Positions 13,576-22,580 of a stretch of 29,809 nucleotides of DNA are shown here, one piece after another (position 1 is the stretch's first letter; every line of letters starts with the position of its first letter). The notes beneath the pieces were generated by a model. The model worked only from the letters and a program-made list of their open reading frames with translations, was not told the DNA's origin and did no database searches. A program made the translations under genes and the position numbers. The DNA is from Alphaproteobacteria bacterium (GTDB lineage: Bacteria; Pseudomonadota; Alphaproteobacteria; UBA7887). The stretch covers positions 1 through 29,809 of the forward strand of contig JANQOH010000478.1 in assembly GCA_028289725.1 (NCBI GenBank), read 5' to 3'.

Positions 13576-15630
13576 ATGGACAATCTCTGGTCCGACGACG
13601 ACGCACGTGCCGCAGTTGCGCACTACGGCCCCCGGGGCATAGGGGAGGACTTGGCGTTGCGCGTCTACACGACGCGCTTGCTTGGCGGTGAGCCTCTTCT
13701 TGTGCAGCACGGGGGCGGCAACACCTCGGTCAAGACGGAACTGACGGACCTTACCGGCACGCCGGTGGAGGCCATGTGCGTCAAGGGATCGGGCTGGGAT
13801 ATGGCGTTGATCGAACCGCCGGGGCTCCCGGCCATGCGATTGGAATCCGTGCGTCCCTTGCTCGCACTCGATGCGTTGAGCGACGAAGACATGGTCAATG
13901 CGCAGCGGGCGAGTCTTTTGGACAGCACTTCGCCAAACCCCTCTGTGGAAGCGTTGCTACACGCATTCCTGCCGCACAAATTTGTCGACCACACCCACGC
14001 GGCTGCGGTTCTGGCAGTGACGGATCAACCAGACGGCGAAGAGATTTGCGCCGAGGTTTTCGGTGATCGCGCGGCGCTCGTGCCCTACATCATGCCGGGC
14101 TTTGCCTTGGCCAAGAAAGCGCAGGAGGTTTCGGCGGCCAATCCCGATGCAGAAGGGCTGATCCTGCTCAAACACGGGATTTTTAGTTTCGGCGAAACGG
14201 CACGCGAGGCCTATGAGCGCATGATTGGCCTTGTCGCGCTTGCGGAGGAGCGTCTCAAAGAAGGCAACAAGCCGGTTTTCGTCCCGGCGAAGCTGCCTGA
14301 ATCCGTCGCGCCCGCATCGGCGGTTGCGCCGATCCTGAGAGGGTGCGCCGCGATCCCGTTGGCGCCGTCGGACGGCCGTTATACGCGCTGGATCGTGGCA
14401 CACCGGACTTCTCCGGCCATTCTCGACTATGTCAATGGTAAGGACCTCATGCGGTATGGCCAGGTTGGCGTTGTGACGCCGGATCACTCGATCCGGACGA
14501 AGGGCCTGCCATTAATTGTTCCGCCACCTGAAAGTGGACTCATCGATGCTTTCAAGACAGCGGCGCAAGAGGCGTTTGAAGGATTCGCGAAGTCTTATGC
14601 GGCATATTTTGACCGTCACAACGCGCGGCAGGAAATGCCCCGGAAACGACTAGACACCGCGCCGCGCGTGGTGCTGGTCCCGGGTATGGGCCTCTTTGCC
14701 TTGGGTAAGTCCGCGAAGGACGCGGCGGTAGTCGCCGACTTGGCGGAGACAACCATTAGCGTGATCACCGACGCTGAAGCGATCGGGCGTTTCGAAACGA
14801 TCGATGAGGCCGATCTTTTCGAGATCGAGTATTGGTCGTTGGAGCAAGCTAAGCTCGGCAAGGCTGCGGAAAAGCCGCTTGCGCGTCATATCGTATTGGT
14901 CACCGGCGGCGCCGGCGCCATCGGCCAGGCCACCGGGCGCGCCTTCGCGGCCGAAGGGGCTGAAGTGGTGCTGGCGGACTTGAATGGCGACGCGGCCAAG
15001 GAAGCGGCATCGGGTTTCGGCGGCCTTGGCATCGCCTGCGATGTCACCGACAGGGACTCTGTTCAGGAAGCCTTCGATGATGTGTGCAAAGGCTTGGGCG
15101 GCGTCGATATCGTCGTCTCAAATGCCGGCGCGGCATGGCAGGGTCGGATTGGCACGGTGTCCGATGCAATTCTACGCGAGAGCTTTGAGTTGAACTTCTT
15201 CGCCCATCAAACCGTGGCGCAATGCGCGGTGCGCGTCATGGAAGCGCAAGACACCGGCGGTGTTCTGTTGTTCAACGCCTCGAAACAGGCCGTGAACCCT
15301 GGGCGCGATTTCGGACCTTACGGCTTACCGAAAGCGGCGACCATGCTGCTGGCGAAGCAATATGCTCTCGACTATGGCGGCCAAGGCATCCGATCGAACG
15401 CCGTGAATGCCGACCGGATCCGCAGCGGCCTGTTAACCGACAACATGATTAAAGAGCGCGCCAAGGCGCGCGGATTAAGCGAGGACGATTACATGGGTGG
15501 CAATTTGCTCGGCCGCGAGGTCACCGCAGACGATGTGGCGCAAGCGTTTGTTTCGCTCTCTCTAGCGCGAAAGACCACCGGCGCGACGCTGACCGTCGAC
15601 GGCGGCAACATCGCCGCCGCGTTGCGCTAG
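13576..15630 (+). CDS. Bifunctional aldolase / short-chain dehydrogenase
   Basis: A 684-residue fusion. The N-terminal part (to about 420) is a class II, zinc-dependent aldolase: HGGGNTSVK binds phosphate in relatives, and the metal His residues are H139 and H141 (DHTHAA) and H200 (LLKHGIFSFG). The C-terminal part (from about 440) is an SDR with cofactor loop VTGGAGAIGQATG, SNAGAAWQG and a YGLPKAA YxxxK motif. The layout matches the RhaD/YuxG-type rhamnulose-1-phosphate aldolase/lactaldehyde dehydrogenase and related 'bifunctional aldolase/short-chain dehydrogenase' proteins, which cleave a sugar or sugar acid and reduce the aldehyde. No rhamnose isomerase, kinase or transporter is nearby, so the substrate is unknown. 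Both active sites look intact. Confidence 0.9.
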   Translation: MDNLWSDDDARAAVAHYGPRGIGEDLALRVYTTRLLGGEPLLVQHGGGNTSVKTELTDLTGTPVEAMCVKGSGWDMALIEPPGLPAMRLESVRPLLALDALSDEDMVNAQRASLLDSTSPNPSVEALLHAFLPHKFVDHTHAAAVLAVTDQPDGEEICAEVFGDRAALVPYIMPGFALAKKAQEVSAANPDAEGLILLKHGIFSFGETAREAYERMIGLVALAEERLKEGNKPVFVPAKLPESVAPASAVAPILRGCAAIPLAPSDGRYTRWIVAHRTSPAILDYVNGKDLMRYGQVGVVTPDHSIRTKGLPLIVPPPESGLIDAFKTAAQEAFEGFAKSYAAYFDRHNARQEMPRKRLDTAPRVVLVPGMGLFALGKSAKDAAVVADLAETTISVITDAEAIGRFETIDEADLFEIEYWSLEQAKLGKAAEKPLARHIVLVTGGAGAIGQATGRAFAAEGAEVVLADLNGDAAKEAASGFGGLGIACDVTDRDSVQEAFDDVCKGLGGVDIVVSNAGAAWQGRIGTVSDAILRESFELNFFAHQTVAQCAVRVMEAQDTGGVLLFNASKQAVNPGRDFGPYGLPKAATMLLAKQYALDYGGQGIRSNAVNADRIRSGLLTDNMIKERAKARGLSEDDYMGGNLLGREVTADDVAQAFVSLSLARKTTGATLTVDGGNIAAALR

Positions 15631-15683
15631 CGCGGCCATAAACCAATTTGTGACGAACAAAGCGTACCAAAGGTCTCAGTGCT

Positions 15684-16061
15684 CTAGTCATCCGCGCGGG
15701 AGCGATAGCTCGCGGCCATCACAAAGAACAAAGGGATAAGCGTTGCCAGGACAATGACTTGCAATGCGGTAAAAGTGAGTCCGAAACCGACATTGCTCTT
15801 TTTCACATTCGATAGAACGGCATTAAACAAAAGTGCGAACGAAACAAAGACAGCGACCATCCCATTCGGGTCGTGCACCATCTGTTCGCCGGTTGCGAGC
15901 CCCGTCAAAAGTGCGATTGGTATGAGAGCTAAACTCAGACCTGACCATGAGATGAAGAGCCTCATCCCGTATCTTTCGCTGCCGACCTCGCCAATTTTGT
16001 AGGCGCCATAGATCGCCGCGATCACGATCCCAATAAAAATGAATACAATGAGCGCCTTCAT
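15684..16061 (-). CDS. Small four-helix membrane protein, unknown function
   Basis: A 125-residue protein with four predicted membrane segments: about residues 3-21 (ALIVFIFIGIVIAAIYGA), 33-52 (LFISWSGLSLALIPIALLTG), 68-86 (GMVAVFVSFALLFNAVLS) and 93-115 (GFGLTFTALQVIVLATLIPL). Short polar loops separate them. I do not recognise a family. The ATG at 16059-16061 is preceded by GGAGGTGGCA, a clear ribosome-binding site, whereas an upstream in-frame ATG at 16116-16118 has none. It is convergent with the aldolase fusion and divergent from purB (162-nt gap). It has no visible catalytic motif and is probably an inner-membrane accessory protein. Confidence 0.7.
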   Translation of the reverse strand: MKALIVFIFIGIVIAAIYGAYKIGEVGSERYGMRLFISWSGLSLALIPIALLTGLATGEQMVHDPNGMVAVFVSFALLFNAVLSNVKKSNVGFGLTFTALQVIVLATLIPLFFVMAASYRSRADD

Positions 16062-16223
16062 TGCCACCTCCTGCGGCTCTCGCGGCAGCTCGATCCTGAC
16101 ACGGTGGGACAAAAGCACAACTCGCGGTAGTCGAGCATGATTGTTCAGATTTCAACGATGCCGTGGGCAATAGGCGATCCAAGTGATATGAGATCCGCTC
16201 ACTTTTGAAAGCACAACTGAAGC

Positions 16224-17525
16224 ATGATCCCACGTTACGCACGCGCTGATATGATGGCGATTTGGGAGCCGGAGACGCGCTACCAGATCTGGTTGCACAT
16301 TGAACGCCTGGCCTGCGAAGCGCAGGAAGAGCTCGGCGTAATCCCGAAAGGCGTCGCCAAGGCGCTGGAGGAACGCGGTCGGTTCGATGTCGGCCGCGTC
16401 GAGGAAATCGAGCGCGACGTGAAACACGACGTCATCGCGTTTCTTACCAATGTCGCGGAACATGTCGGCGCGGAATCCCGTTTTGTCCATCAGGGCATGA
16501 CGTCGTCCGATGTTCTGGATACCTGCTTTGCCGTACAACTCAGCCGCGCAGCCGACATCTTGCTCGACGATCTCGACGAACTGCTCTCCGCGCTCCGGCG
16601 CCGGGCTTATGAGCACAAGACGACGATCTGTATCGGCCGCAGCCACGGCATCCATGCCGAACCCACGACCTTCGGGCTTAAGTTGGCACAGGCTTATGCT
16701 GAATTTCAGCGGAACCGCGAACGCCTGGCAGCAGCGCGCGAAGACATCGGCAGTTGCGCCATATCCGGCGCGGTGGGCACGTTCGCCAACATCGACCCAC
16801 GGGTCGAAGTCTATGTCGCCGAAAAGCTCGGGCTGAAGCCGGAACCCGTTTCGACACAGGTAATTCCGCGCGATCGGCACGCCATGTTCTTCGCAACGCT
16901 TGGCGTTATCGCGTCGTCGGTTGAGCGCTTGGCGACGGAGATACGGCATTTGCAGCGCACCGAATTGCGTGAGGCGGAGGAGTATTTCACCGAGGGCCAA
17001 AAAGGTTCCTCGGCCATGCCGCACAAGCGAAACCCGGTGCTCACCGAGAATTTGACCGGTCTCGCCCGACTGGTTCGGTCCATGGTGGTCCCGGCGATGG
17101 AGAACGTGGCGCTCTGGCACGAGCGCGATATCTCGCACTCATCGGTGGAGCGGAACATCGGGCCGGACGCCACGGTGACCCTCGATTTCGCCCTCGCCCG
17201 CCTCACCGGCGTGATCGACAAACTGGTGGTGTATCCGCAAGCCATGAAGCGCAATGTCGACCTGCTCGGCGGCTTGGTTCATTCGCAGCGCGTGTTGCTC
17301 GCCCTCACCCACGCCGGCATGACTCGCGAGGACGCCTATCTTGCGGTGCAGCGGAGCGCCATGGCGGTCTGGGCGGTTGGCGGCGATTTCAAGTCGCTCC
17401 TGGCGTCGGATGAAGAAGTCGCGGCCCACCTTGATTCCGCAGCCCTCGATGAACTGTTCGATATCGACTACCACCTCAAGCACGTCGATACGATTTTTGA
17501 GCGAGTGTTTGGCCAGAAAGGCTAG
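16224..17525 (+). CDS. purB: Adenylosuccinate lyase
   Basis: A 433-residue enzyme of the fumarase/aspartase superfamily. It catalyses two steps of purine synthesis: SAICAR to AICAR, and adenylosuccinate to AMP, both releasing fumarate. The superfamily signature GSSAMPHKRNP lies near residues 261-271, with the catalytic Ser in its flexible loop. HQGMTSSDVLDT (about 90-101) and GRSHGIHAEPTTFG (about 138-151, catalytic His) are the other two conserved regions. The start MIPRYARADMMAIW is the standard PurB opening. A possible terminator follows 25 nt after the stop. It stands as a single-gene unit. Essential, cytoplasmic, homotetrameric in relatives. Confidence 0.97.
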   Translation: MIPRYARADMMAIWEPETRYQIWLHIERLACEAQEELGVIPKGVAKALEERGRFDVGRVEEIERDVKHDVIAFLTNVAEHVGAESRFVHQGMTSSDVLDTCFAVQLSRAADILLDDLDELLSALRRRAYEHKTTICIGRSHGIHAEPTTFGLKLAQAYAEFQRNRERLAAAREDIGSCAISGAVGTFANIDPRVEVYVAEKLGLKPEPVSTQVIPRDRHAMFFATLGVIASSVERLATEIRHLQRTELREAEEYFTEGQKGSSAMPHKRNPVLTENLTGLARLVRSMVVPAMENVALWHERDISHSSVERNIGPDATVTLDFALARLTGVIDKLVVYPQAMKRNVDLLGGLVHSQRVLLALTHAGMTREDAYLAVQRSAMAVWAVGGDFKSLLASDEEVAAHLDSAALDELFDIDYHLKHVDTIFERVFGQKG

Positions 17526-17550
17526 CGATCTAGCCAGGCATCGGCGAAAG

Positions 17551-17585
17551 GCCCCCCAACGCGAAGGGGCTTGCCCGGCTTTTCA
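17551..17585 (+). terminator. Probable terminator after purB
   Basis: GCCCC (17551-17555) pairs with GGGGC (17566-17570) around a 10-nt loop that includes GCGAA; TTGCCCGGCTTTTC follows. The stem is short, but the T-rich end and its place 25 nt after the purB stop support it. Confidence 0.5.
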
Positions 17586-17594
17586 TTTCAATGG

Positions 17595-17613
17595 TAGCTT
17601 AAACGTTCCAAAG
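17595..17613 (+). promoter_or_regulatory. Shared 19-bp promoter-region motif, copy A
   Basis: TAGCTTAAACGTTCCAAAG matches 16 of 19 positions of TAGCCTAAACGTCCCAAAT upstream of the YCII gene (27629-27647, minus strand). Here it ends 58 nt before the ATG of the exported lactonase-like gene, in the same orientation relative to the gene. It could be an activator or repressor operator, or part of an alternative-sigma promoter. The centre AACGTT is palindromic but the whole is not. Confidence 0.45.
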
Positions 17614-17671
17614 AGTTGAATAGGCTGAGTCCTTGTGTTTTCGGGCAATCTAAGGGGAGGTTTAAGCTGAG

Positions 17672-18520
17672 ATGAAGAAACTTGGGATATTTGCCGCGGC
17701 ACTCGCGGCGTTGTGCCTGGCCACGACGGCCGCGTCGGCGCAGAAGCTCTATTGGGCCGCCAGTGGCCAGTTTGGTCCATTTAACATCCAGGGCCTAATT
17801 CCGACTTATCCGGAAGCCCGCGACATCAAGATTCCGATCAACATGTGGATCATCGACCACCCGTTGGGGCTGGTGGTTTTTGACACGGGCAACAATGTCG
17901 CGATTTCGGACGGCAACTGCACCTCGCATTGGTCGCAAGGTTCGTGCGACTTCCTGAAGCCGAGCCAAACCCGTGACGACGTGATCGACCGGTATCTCGA
18001 GCGTCTCGGCTACAGCGTCGATCAGGTGAAGGTGGTCATCACCTCGCATTCGCATCTCGATCACATCGCGAACATCGAAATGTTCCCAAATGCGATCCAC
18101 GCTCTGCAAAAGAAAGAGATTTACCAAGCGTGGTGGCCGGAGAAGTTCCAGCGCCCGAGCGGTGCGCACATCATGGCTGACTATGATGACGCGCGTGACT
18201 TCAACTATCTGATGCTCGAAGGCGACTACGACCTGTTTGGTGACGGCGCCATTCAGATCATCAGCACGCCGGGTCACACGCTTGGCCATCAGTCGGTCAA
18301 GGTGAAGCTGCCGAACACCGGCACGGTCTTGCTTTCGCAGGACGCCATCTGGATGGAAGAGAACCTTGAAGGCCATCCAGCGGGCTTGAACTACAGCGTG
18401 CTCGACTACTTCAAGTCTGTTGATCGCCTGACCATGATGCGCGATCTGGAGAATGCGCCGTTGTGGTTTGGTCACAGCATCAAGCAGTACGAGTCCATGG
18501 GCGAGAAGTGGTACGACTAA
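17672..18520 (+). CDS. Exported metallo-beta-lactamase-fold hydrolase, AHL-lactonase-like
   Basis: A 282-residue protein with a Sec signal peptide (MKKLGIFAAALAALCLATTA, likely cut after Ala-Ser-Ala at 21-23). The metal site is complete: H126, H128, D130, H131 (SHSHLDH), H202 (TPGHT), D224 (SQDAIW) and H268 (FGHS). Spacing and order match N-acyl-homoserine-lactone lactonases of the AiiA type, including VVFDTGNN in place of LIDTG. It would hydrolyse a lactone or similar ester in the periplasm or outside. AiiA itself is cytoplasmic, so an exported form is a notable difference. GGGGAGG stands 12 nt before the ATG, and a strong terminator follows. It could instead act on other lactones or phosphoesters. 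Confidence 0.85.
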   Translation: MKKLGIFAAALAALCLATTAASAQKLYWAASGQFGPFNIQGLIPTYPEARDIKIPINMWIIDHPLGLVVFDTGNNVAISDGNCTSHWSQGSCDFLKPSQTRDDVIDRYLERLGYSVDQVKVVITSHSHLDHIANIEMFPNAIHALQKKEIYQAWWPEKFQRPSGAHIMADYDDARDFNYLMLEGDYDLFGDGAIQIISTPGHTLGHQSVKVKLPNTGTVLLSQDAIWMEENLEGHPAGLNYSVLDYFKSVDRLTMMRDLENAPLWFGHSIKQYESMGEKWYD

Positions 18521-18548
18521 GCTGACGCCAGGACTGTGAACTAGATTC

Positions 18549-18582
18549 GGGGCCCCTCGCCAAGTTGGCGGGGGGCCTTATT
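18549..18582 (+). terminator. Strong intrinsic terminator after the lactonase-like gene
   Basis: A GC-rich hairpin in which GGGCCCCTCGCC pairs with GGCGGGGGGCC around AAGTT, followed by TTATT. It lies 29 nt after the stop codon and separates this gene from the ABC operon. Confidence 0.8.
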
Positions 18583-18614
18583 CATCTAGCGCAGTCGATC
18601 AAGAACTTATCGCC

Positions 18615-19571
18615 ATGATTGTTCTCGACTCCGTGTCGAAGCGCTACGGCGCGAAAACCATCATTCACGATGTGTCATTCACCGTGAACAAGGATGAGAT
18701 CGTCGGCTTTCTGGGGCCGAACGGAGCAGGCAAAACCACAACACTCCGTATGATCGCGGGTTTCACCACGGCGACGTCCGGGACGGTGGAGGTCGCCGGA
18801 TATGACATGGCGACCGAGAATTACGAGGCCGCGCGCCACATCGGCTATTTGCCGGAAATCCCGCCACTTTATGACACGCTCGATGTATCGAGTTATCTGA
18901 GATTTGTCGCCAAAGCGAAGGGCATACCGAGGAATGAGATCGACGGCGAACTCGAACGAGTGACCGCTGCGTGCCGTTTGGAGGCCGTCTACAGGCGGGA
19001 AGTCTTCAAGCTCTCAAAAGGCTATCGCCAACGCACGGGTCTTGCCCAAGCCCTTCTCGGCAAACCCGATGTGCTGCTGTTGGACGAACCGACAATTGGC
19101 CTCGATCCGGGCCAGATTCTCGAGACCCGCGAAGTGATCCGATCGTTTGGCTCCTCGCATACGGTCTTGCTTAGCACCCATATCTTGCCCGAAGTCACGC
19201 TGATCTGTCAGCGCGTGGCGATCATCAACAACGGGCGTTTGTTGGCGATCGATACCCCGCGCGGCCTGCAGGACGCTGTCGAAAAGACCAACATTGTTTC
19301 CCTGCAGACCAAGGCGCCGGAAGCGCCGTTGCGTGAAGAACTCCTGTCTGTCGAAGGTGTTGAAGCGCTCGATATAGCGCCCGTGCGGGGCACAGAAGAT
19401 GGCCTTTTGGCCGTTACATGTACGGTCGATCCGCGCGACGGCGTGGAATCCGCGATCGCACGTGCCGTCGCGAAACGATGGGACCTCTACCGGTTGGAGC
19501 GTCAGGAGCCGACGCTCGAGAACATCTTTCTGCACTATGTGCAGGGGCAGAAGGTACAGGCGGCGGCATGA
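18615..19571 (+). CDS. ABC transporter ATP-binding protein, GldA-like
   Basis: A 318-residue ATPase. Walker A is GPNGAGKTT (34-42), the signature is LSKGYRQR (133-140), Walker B is VLLLDEP (153-159), and the H-loop lies in LLSTHIL near 186. The C-terminal extension of about 90 residues (TKAPEAPLREELLSVEGVEAL, then LERQEPTLENIFLHYV) is typical of DrrA/GldA/NosF-type exporters. It is the first gene of an operon; its TGA overlaps the ATG of the permease (ATGA). Together with the next two genes it forms a GldA/GldF/GldG-like system. In Bacteroidetes the set supports gliding motility, but in Proteobacteria its cargo is unknown. Confidence 0.93.
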   Translation: MIVLDSVSKRYGAKTIIHDVSFTVNKDEIVGFLGPNGAGKTTTLRMIAGFTTATSGTVEVAGYDMATENYEAARHIGYLPEIPPLYDTLDVSSYLRFVAKAKGIPRNEIDGELERVTAACRLEAVYRREVFKLSKGYRQRTGLAQALLGKPDVLLLDEPTIGLDPGQILETREVIRSFGSSHTVLLSTHILPEVTLICQRVAIINNGRLLAIDTPRGLQDAVEKTNIVSLQTKAPEAPLREELLSVEGVEALDIAPVRGTEDGLLAVTCTVDPRDGVESAIARAVAKRWDLYRLERQEPTLENIFLHYVQGQKVQAAA

Positions 19572-20275
19572 GCGGCGTGCTGGCCCTCTACGAGAAGGAA
19601 ATTCGGCATTATTTCCGCTCGCCGATCGCGTACTACGTGGTCGCGGTATTTCTGATCGGTACCGGCTATTTCTATACCTACAACGTGTTCCTTTCGAACA
19701 CCGCGACGATGGATGCCACCTTTCAGAATATGGGTATCTTGCTGACGGTGGTGGCGCCTGCGATCTCGATGCGGTTATTCGCCGGCGAATGGAGCGGCCG
19801 GACCATGGAGCTCCTGGCGACGCTGCCGCTGAGGCCGTGGGAAGTCGTGTTTGGCAAATTTCTGGGTGCCGTGACCATGCTGTTGCTGATGACGGCGGGC
19901 ACGATGATCAATCTGATCCCCATGTATCTGTTCGCCGAACCGGAAACGACCACGATCATTTCCGGTTATATCGGCTTCATCCTGATGGGCATGGCCTGCC
20001 TCGCCTTGGGACAGTTTTTCTCAGTTCTGACTCAGAACCAAATCGTCGCGGCACTGATCACCGTCGCGGTCCTGCTCGCCTTCTGGTTCGTCGGCAACCT
20101 TCAGAACTTTCAGACCTCGTACCTACTGTGGAACTTGACCGGCTATCTGTCCTTTTCGGCGCACTTCGCTGAATTCATTCAAGGGCTCGTGAGCAGCAAA
20201 GGCGTGATGTTCTACCTGGTGATATGTGGCATCGCGTTGACGCTGAACGCGGGCTACCTCCAGTGGAGACGCTGA
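19568..20275 (+). CDS. ABC-2 type permease, GldF-like
   Basis: A 235-residue permease with about six membrane segments. It begins MSGVLALYEKEIRHYFRSPIAYYV, the usual amphipathic start plus first helix of ABC-2 permeases, and ERT-like GEWSGRTMELLATLPLRPWEVVFGKFLG marks the first cytoplasmic loop that contacts the ATPase. Later helices include LITVAVLLAFWFVGN and VMFYLVICGIALTLNAGYL. Start and stop are translationally coupled: ATG overlaps the ATPase stop by 4 nt, and the next gene starts 1 nt after its stop. It forms the membrane channel of the GldAFG-like transporter. Confidence 0.93.
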   Translation: MSGVLALYEKEIRHYFRSPIAYYVVAVFLIGTGYFYTYNVFLSNTATMDATFQNMGILLTVVAPAISMRLFAGEWSGRTMELLATLPLRPWEVVFGKFLGAVTMLLLMTAGTMINLIPMYLFAEPETTTIISGYIGFILMGMACLALGQFFSVLTQNQIVAALITVAVLLAFWFVGNLQNFQTSYLLWNLTGYLSFSAHFAEFIQGLVSSKGVMFYLVICGIALTLNAGYLQWRR

Positions 20276-20276
20276 G

Positions 20277-21920
20277 GTGGAGCGCTCGTTTCGCTCGGAA
20301 ATGATTTTGCTCTTGGGCATCGGGCTGCTTATGGCGGCCATGGTGCTTCAGTTCATCTTCTACGAAACGCTGACCATTACGGTCGTGCTCGCTGTGGCCG
20401 GAGCCGTGCTGACCGTATGGGGCGGATATGGCGCGCGCGCCGAACTGAGCATGCTGTTGCGCCGACGCCGTTCCGAAATAGCGCTCTACACGCTCGGCAT
20501 TGTCGGGATCATGATCGCGATCGGCTATCTGTCGGTGCGCTATCCCCTGCGGTTCGATTTCACGCAGGCGGGGCTTCACTCGCTATCCGAAGACTCTATC
20601 GCGGTACTTGAGCGTCTCGAACAGCCCGTACACGTGGTGTTCTTCCACAACCATCTCATGGAGAAGACCGTCAATCTTTACCGATTGATCGCAACGCAGA
20701 CCGAAATGGTCTCGGTCGAGTTCCAGGACCCGACGCTCAATCCGGCACGGGCGCGCATGTTGAACGTCCGTTTCCCGGGCACGGCGGTCATGACCAACAA
20801 TGATCGCCGGGTCGACGTGAATGGTGATCTGGAAGCGGACATCATCAACGGCATTCTCCGCGTATCGCAGGGCGCGACGCAGCACGCATGTTTTCTCGAC
20901 GGCCATGGCGAGGCCGATCCGTTCAGCAAAGAGTCGCACGACCACTTGGAAGCGGCCGCGGCGCATTCGCACGGCACCGGCGTTCAATATGTACTGCATG
21001 AGACACATGGGCTGGCGAAGGCACGCAAGGGACTCGAGGAGTTGAATTACACCACCGAGAAAATTTCGCTGCTGCAAGGCGGGGCGGACCAATTGGAGAA
21101 TTGTTCCGTCTTGATCGTCGCCGGTCCGCGCTCTCCAATATTGCCGGGTGAGGTCGAGACGATCCGCGCCTATTTGGTGGGAGGCGGTAACGCTCTGTTT
21201 ATGTTGGAGCCGTTCGTCGAGACCGGTCTCGGTCCGGTTATGCGCGATTATGGCGTCAATCTAGAGTCCGCAATGGTGATCGATCCATCGCACCACTTTG
21301 CCGCCGACCCGTCCTCGCCGGCGGTGACGGATTACAATTATCATCAGGTGACACGCGACCTGCCCCTCACCTTCTTTCCCGGGGTCGGGCCATTGTCGCC
21401 CGCGGCTCGTGTTGCCGGCACTTCTGTAACGCCGGTGATCAATTCCTCACCAAACAGTTTTGGTGAAACGTCGCGGAATCGCGCTGAACGTGACGAGGCG
21501 ACCGACTTGCCGGGGCCGCTGACTTTGATGGTCGCGATCAACAAACGTCCGCCGAACGAGGGCGAGCACGACTTGCTTGCGACCCTTGAACGCGATGCGC
21601 CGTCCGCGACCGATGCGGACACAATGCCTGACGACGCGCCGCGTGATGCAACGGATACCTCGCGCGTGGTTATCATCGGCGATTCCGATTTTGCGACGAA
21701 TTCTTTCTTTCATATCCTTGGAAACGGGAATCTTTTCCTCAATGCGGTGAATTATCTTGCCGCGCAGGAGAATTTGATCGGCATCGAGCCGCATACGCGC
21801 GAGCTGCCGGAGATCAATTTCACCAATCGCCAAATGAAGGCGACCTTCTTCATTGCTGTGTTTTTCTTTCCGCTGCTTTTGGGTTTGATCGGGACCGCGG
21901 TGTGGTGGCGCCAACGGTGA
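20277..21920 (+). CDS. GldG-like auxiliary protein of an ABC transporter
   Basis: A 547-residue protein with a GTG start 1 nt after the permease stop. Membrane segments lie near residues 8-28, 33-50, 66-86 and at the C-terminus (ATFFIAVFFFPLLLGLIGTA). The large extracytoplasmic part has the ABC-type-uncharacterised domain of GldG (DFTQAGLHSLSEDSIAVLERLEQPVHVVFF, FLDGHGEADP, GLEELNYTTEKISLL, VLIVAGPRSPILPGEVETIRAYLVGGG, VVIIGDSDFATN). Around residues 201-230 it carries a His-rich stretch including HGE, HDH and HSH. The domain resembles GIFT-like modules that bind a ligand or peptide. It works with the two genes upstream, and the two DUF4340 proteins downstream are probably its partners. Confidence 0.85.
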   Translation: MERSFRSEMILLLGIGLLMAAMVLQFIFYETLTITVVLAVAGAVLTVWGGYGARAELSMLLRRRRSEIALYTLGIVGIMIAIGYLSVRYPLRFDFTQAGLHSLSEDSIAVLERLEQPVHVVFFHNHLMEKTVNLYRLIATQTEMVSVEFQDPTLNPARARMLNVRFPGTAVMTNNDRRVDVNGDLEADIINGILRVSQGATQHACFLDGHGEADPFSKESHDHLEAAAAHSHGTGVQYVLHETHGLAKARKGLEELNYTTEKISLLQGGADQLENCSVLIVAGPRSPILPGEVETIRAYLVGGGNALFMLEPFVETGLGPVMRDYGVNLESAMVIDPSHHFAADPSSPAVTDYNYHQVTRDLPLTFFPGVGPLSPAARVAGTSVTPVINSSPNSFGETSRNRAERDEATDLPGPLTLMVAINKRPPNEGEHDLLATLERDAPSATDADTMPDDAPRDATDTSRVVIIGDSDFATNSFFHILGNGNLFLNAVNYLAAQENLIGIEPHTRELPEINFTNRQMKATFFIAVFFFPLLLGLIGTAVWWRQR

Positions 21921-22522
21921 CCGGACGCCGACGTCGATCGCGCTCGCTCGCGATTTGGCTGCTCTTGGCCATTGTTGTTGGGGCGATTTTTGTCGCCGAA
22001 CGTCAGGGGTGGTTCGATCCCGCCGTACCCGTGGACGAGCACGGTCACGCGACGACAATACGGATGCTGCTTCCCGTCACGATCGAGCAAATCCATGCGG
22101 TCGAAATCACCGAGAACGACGTCGCCTTTCGCTTTGAGCGCGATGCGGCGGGCGCCTGGTTCTATCATCATCACGATGATCCGCAGGACGAAGCGGAGCC
22201 GCATGAACACACCGCTGACCCGGAAAGATCGGCATTTATCGAGCAGGCGCTAGCTGTTCTCGGTCGGACACGCGTCGCTCGGGATGTGGGAACTGGCGCG
22301 CGCGGCGAGAACTATGGCGTGACCACGCCGGAAATGGTTGTCGCGCTCTACGGGCAGAATCAAACGCGCCCCCTCGCGCGCTACATGGTCGGTGATTTGG
22401 AGCCCGACGAGTTTCGACGCTATGTGTTGATTTTTGGCGCCTTCTCGATCGTCACCATTCCCGATTATCAGGTCGAAAACTTGCGCCAACTGGTCGCGGC
22501 GTTCCGACAGACCCCGGAGTAG
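21902..22522 (+). CDS. DUF4340-type protein with His-rich loop, first copy
   Basis: A 206-residue protein with one N-terminal membrane segment (LAIWLLLAIVVGAIFVA) and a soluble part outside. It starts with GTG at 21902, overlapping the GldG-like gene by 19 nt, so translation is coupled. The DUF4340 pattern is visible (IEQIHAVEITENDVAFRFERDAAGAWF, AFIEQALAVLGRTRVARDVG, GVTTPEMVVALYGQ, IPDYQVENL). It is shorter than typical DUF4340 proteins. Between residues 87 and 105 a loop FYHHHDDPQDEAEPHEH is crowded with His and acidic residues, a likely metal-binding or pH-sensing site (inference). DUF4340 proteins often accompany GldG-like genes. Confidence 0.75.
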   Translation: MVAPTVTGRRRRSRSLAIWLLLAIVVGAIFVAERQGWFDPAVPVDEHGHATTIRMLLPVTIEQIHAVEITENDVAFRFERDAAGAWFYHHHDDPQDEAEPHEHTADPERSAFIEQALAVLGRTRVARDVGTGARGENYGVTTPEMVVALYGQNQTRPLARYMVGDLEPDEFRRYVLIFGAFSIVTIPDYQVENLRQLVAAFRQTPE

Positions 22523-22580
22523 TGACGAAAATGCCGACAACACATCGGCAATCCGGTAACCAATCATTCGGAAAACTTTC

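Noticed and set aside
17590..17650. EcfG (GGAAC-N17-CGTT) general-stress promoter read on the minus strand
   Set aside because: GGAAC is present on the reverse strand, but no CGTT follows at 16-18 nt and transcription would run into purB.
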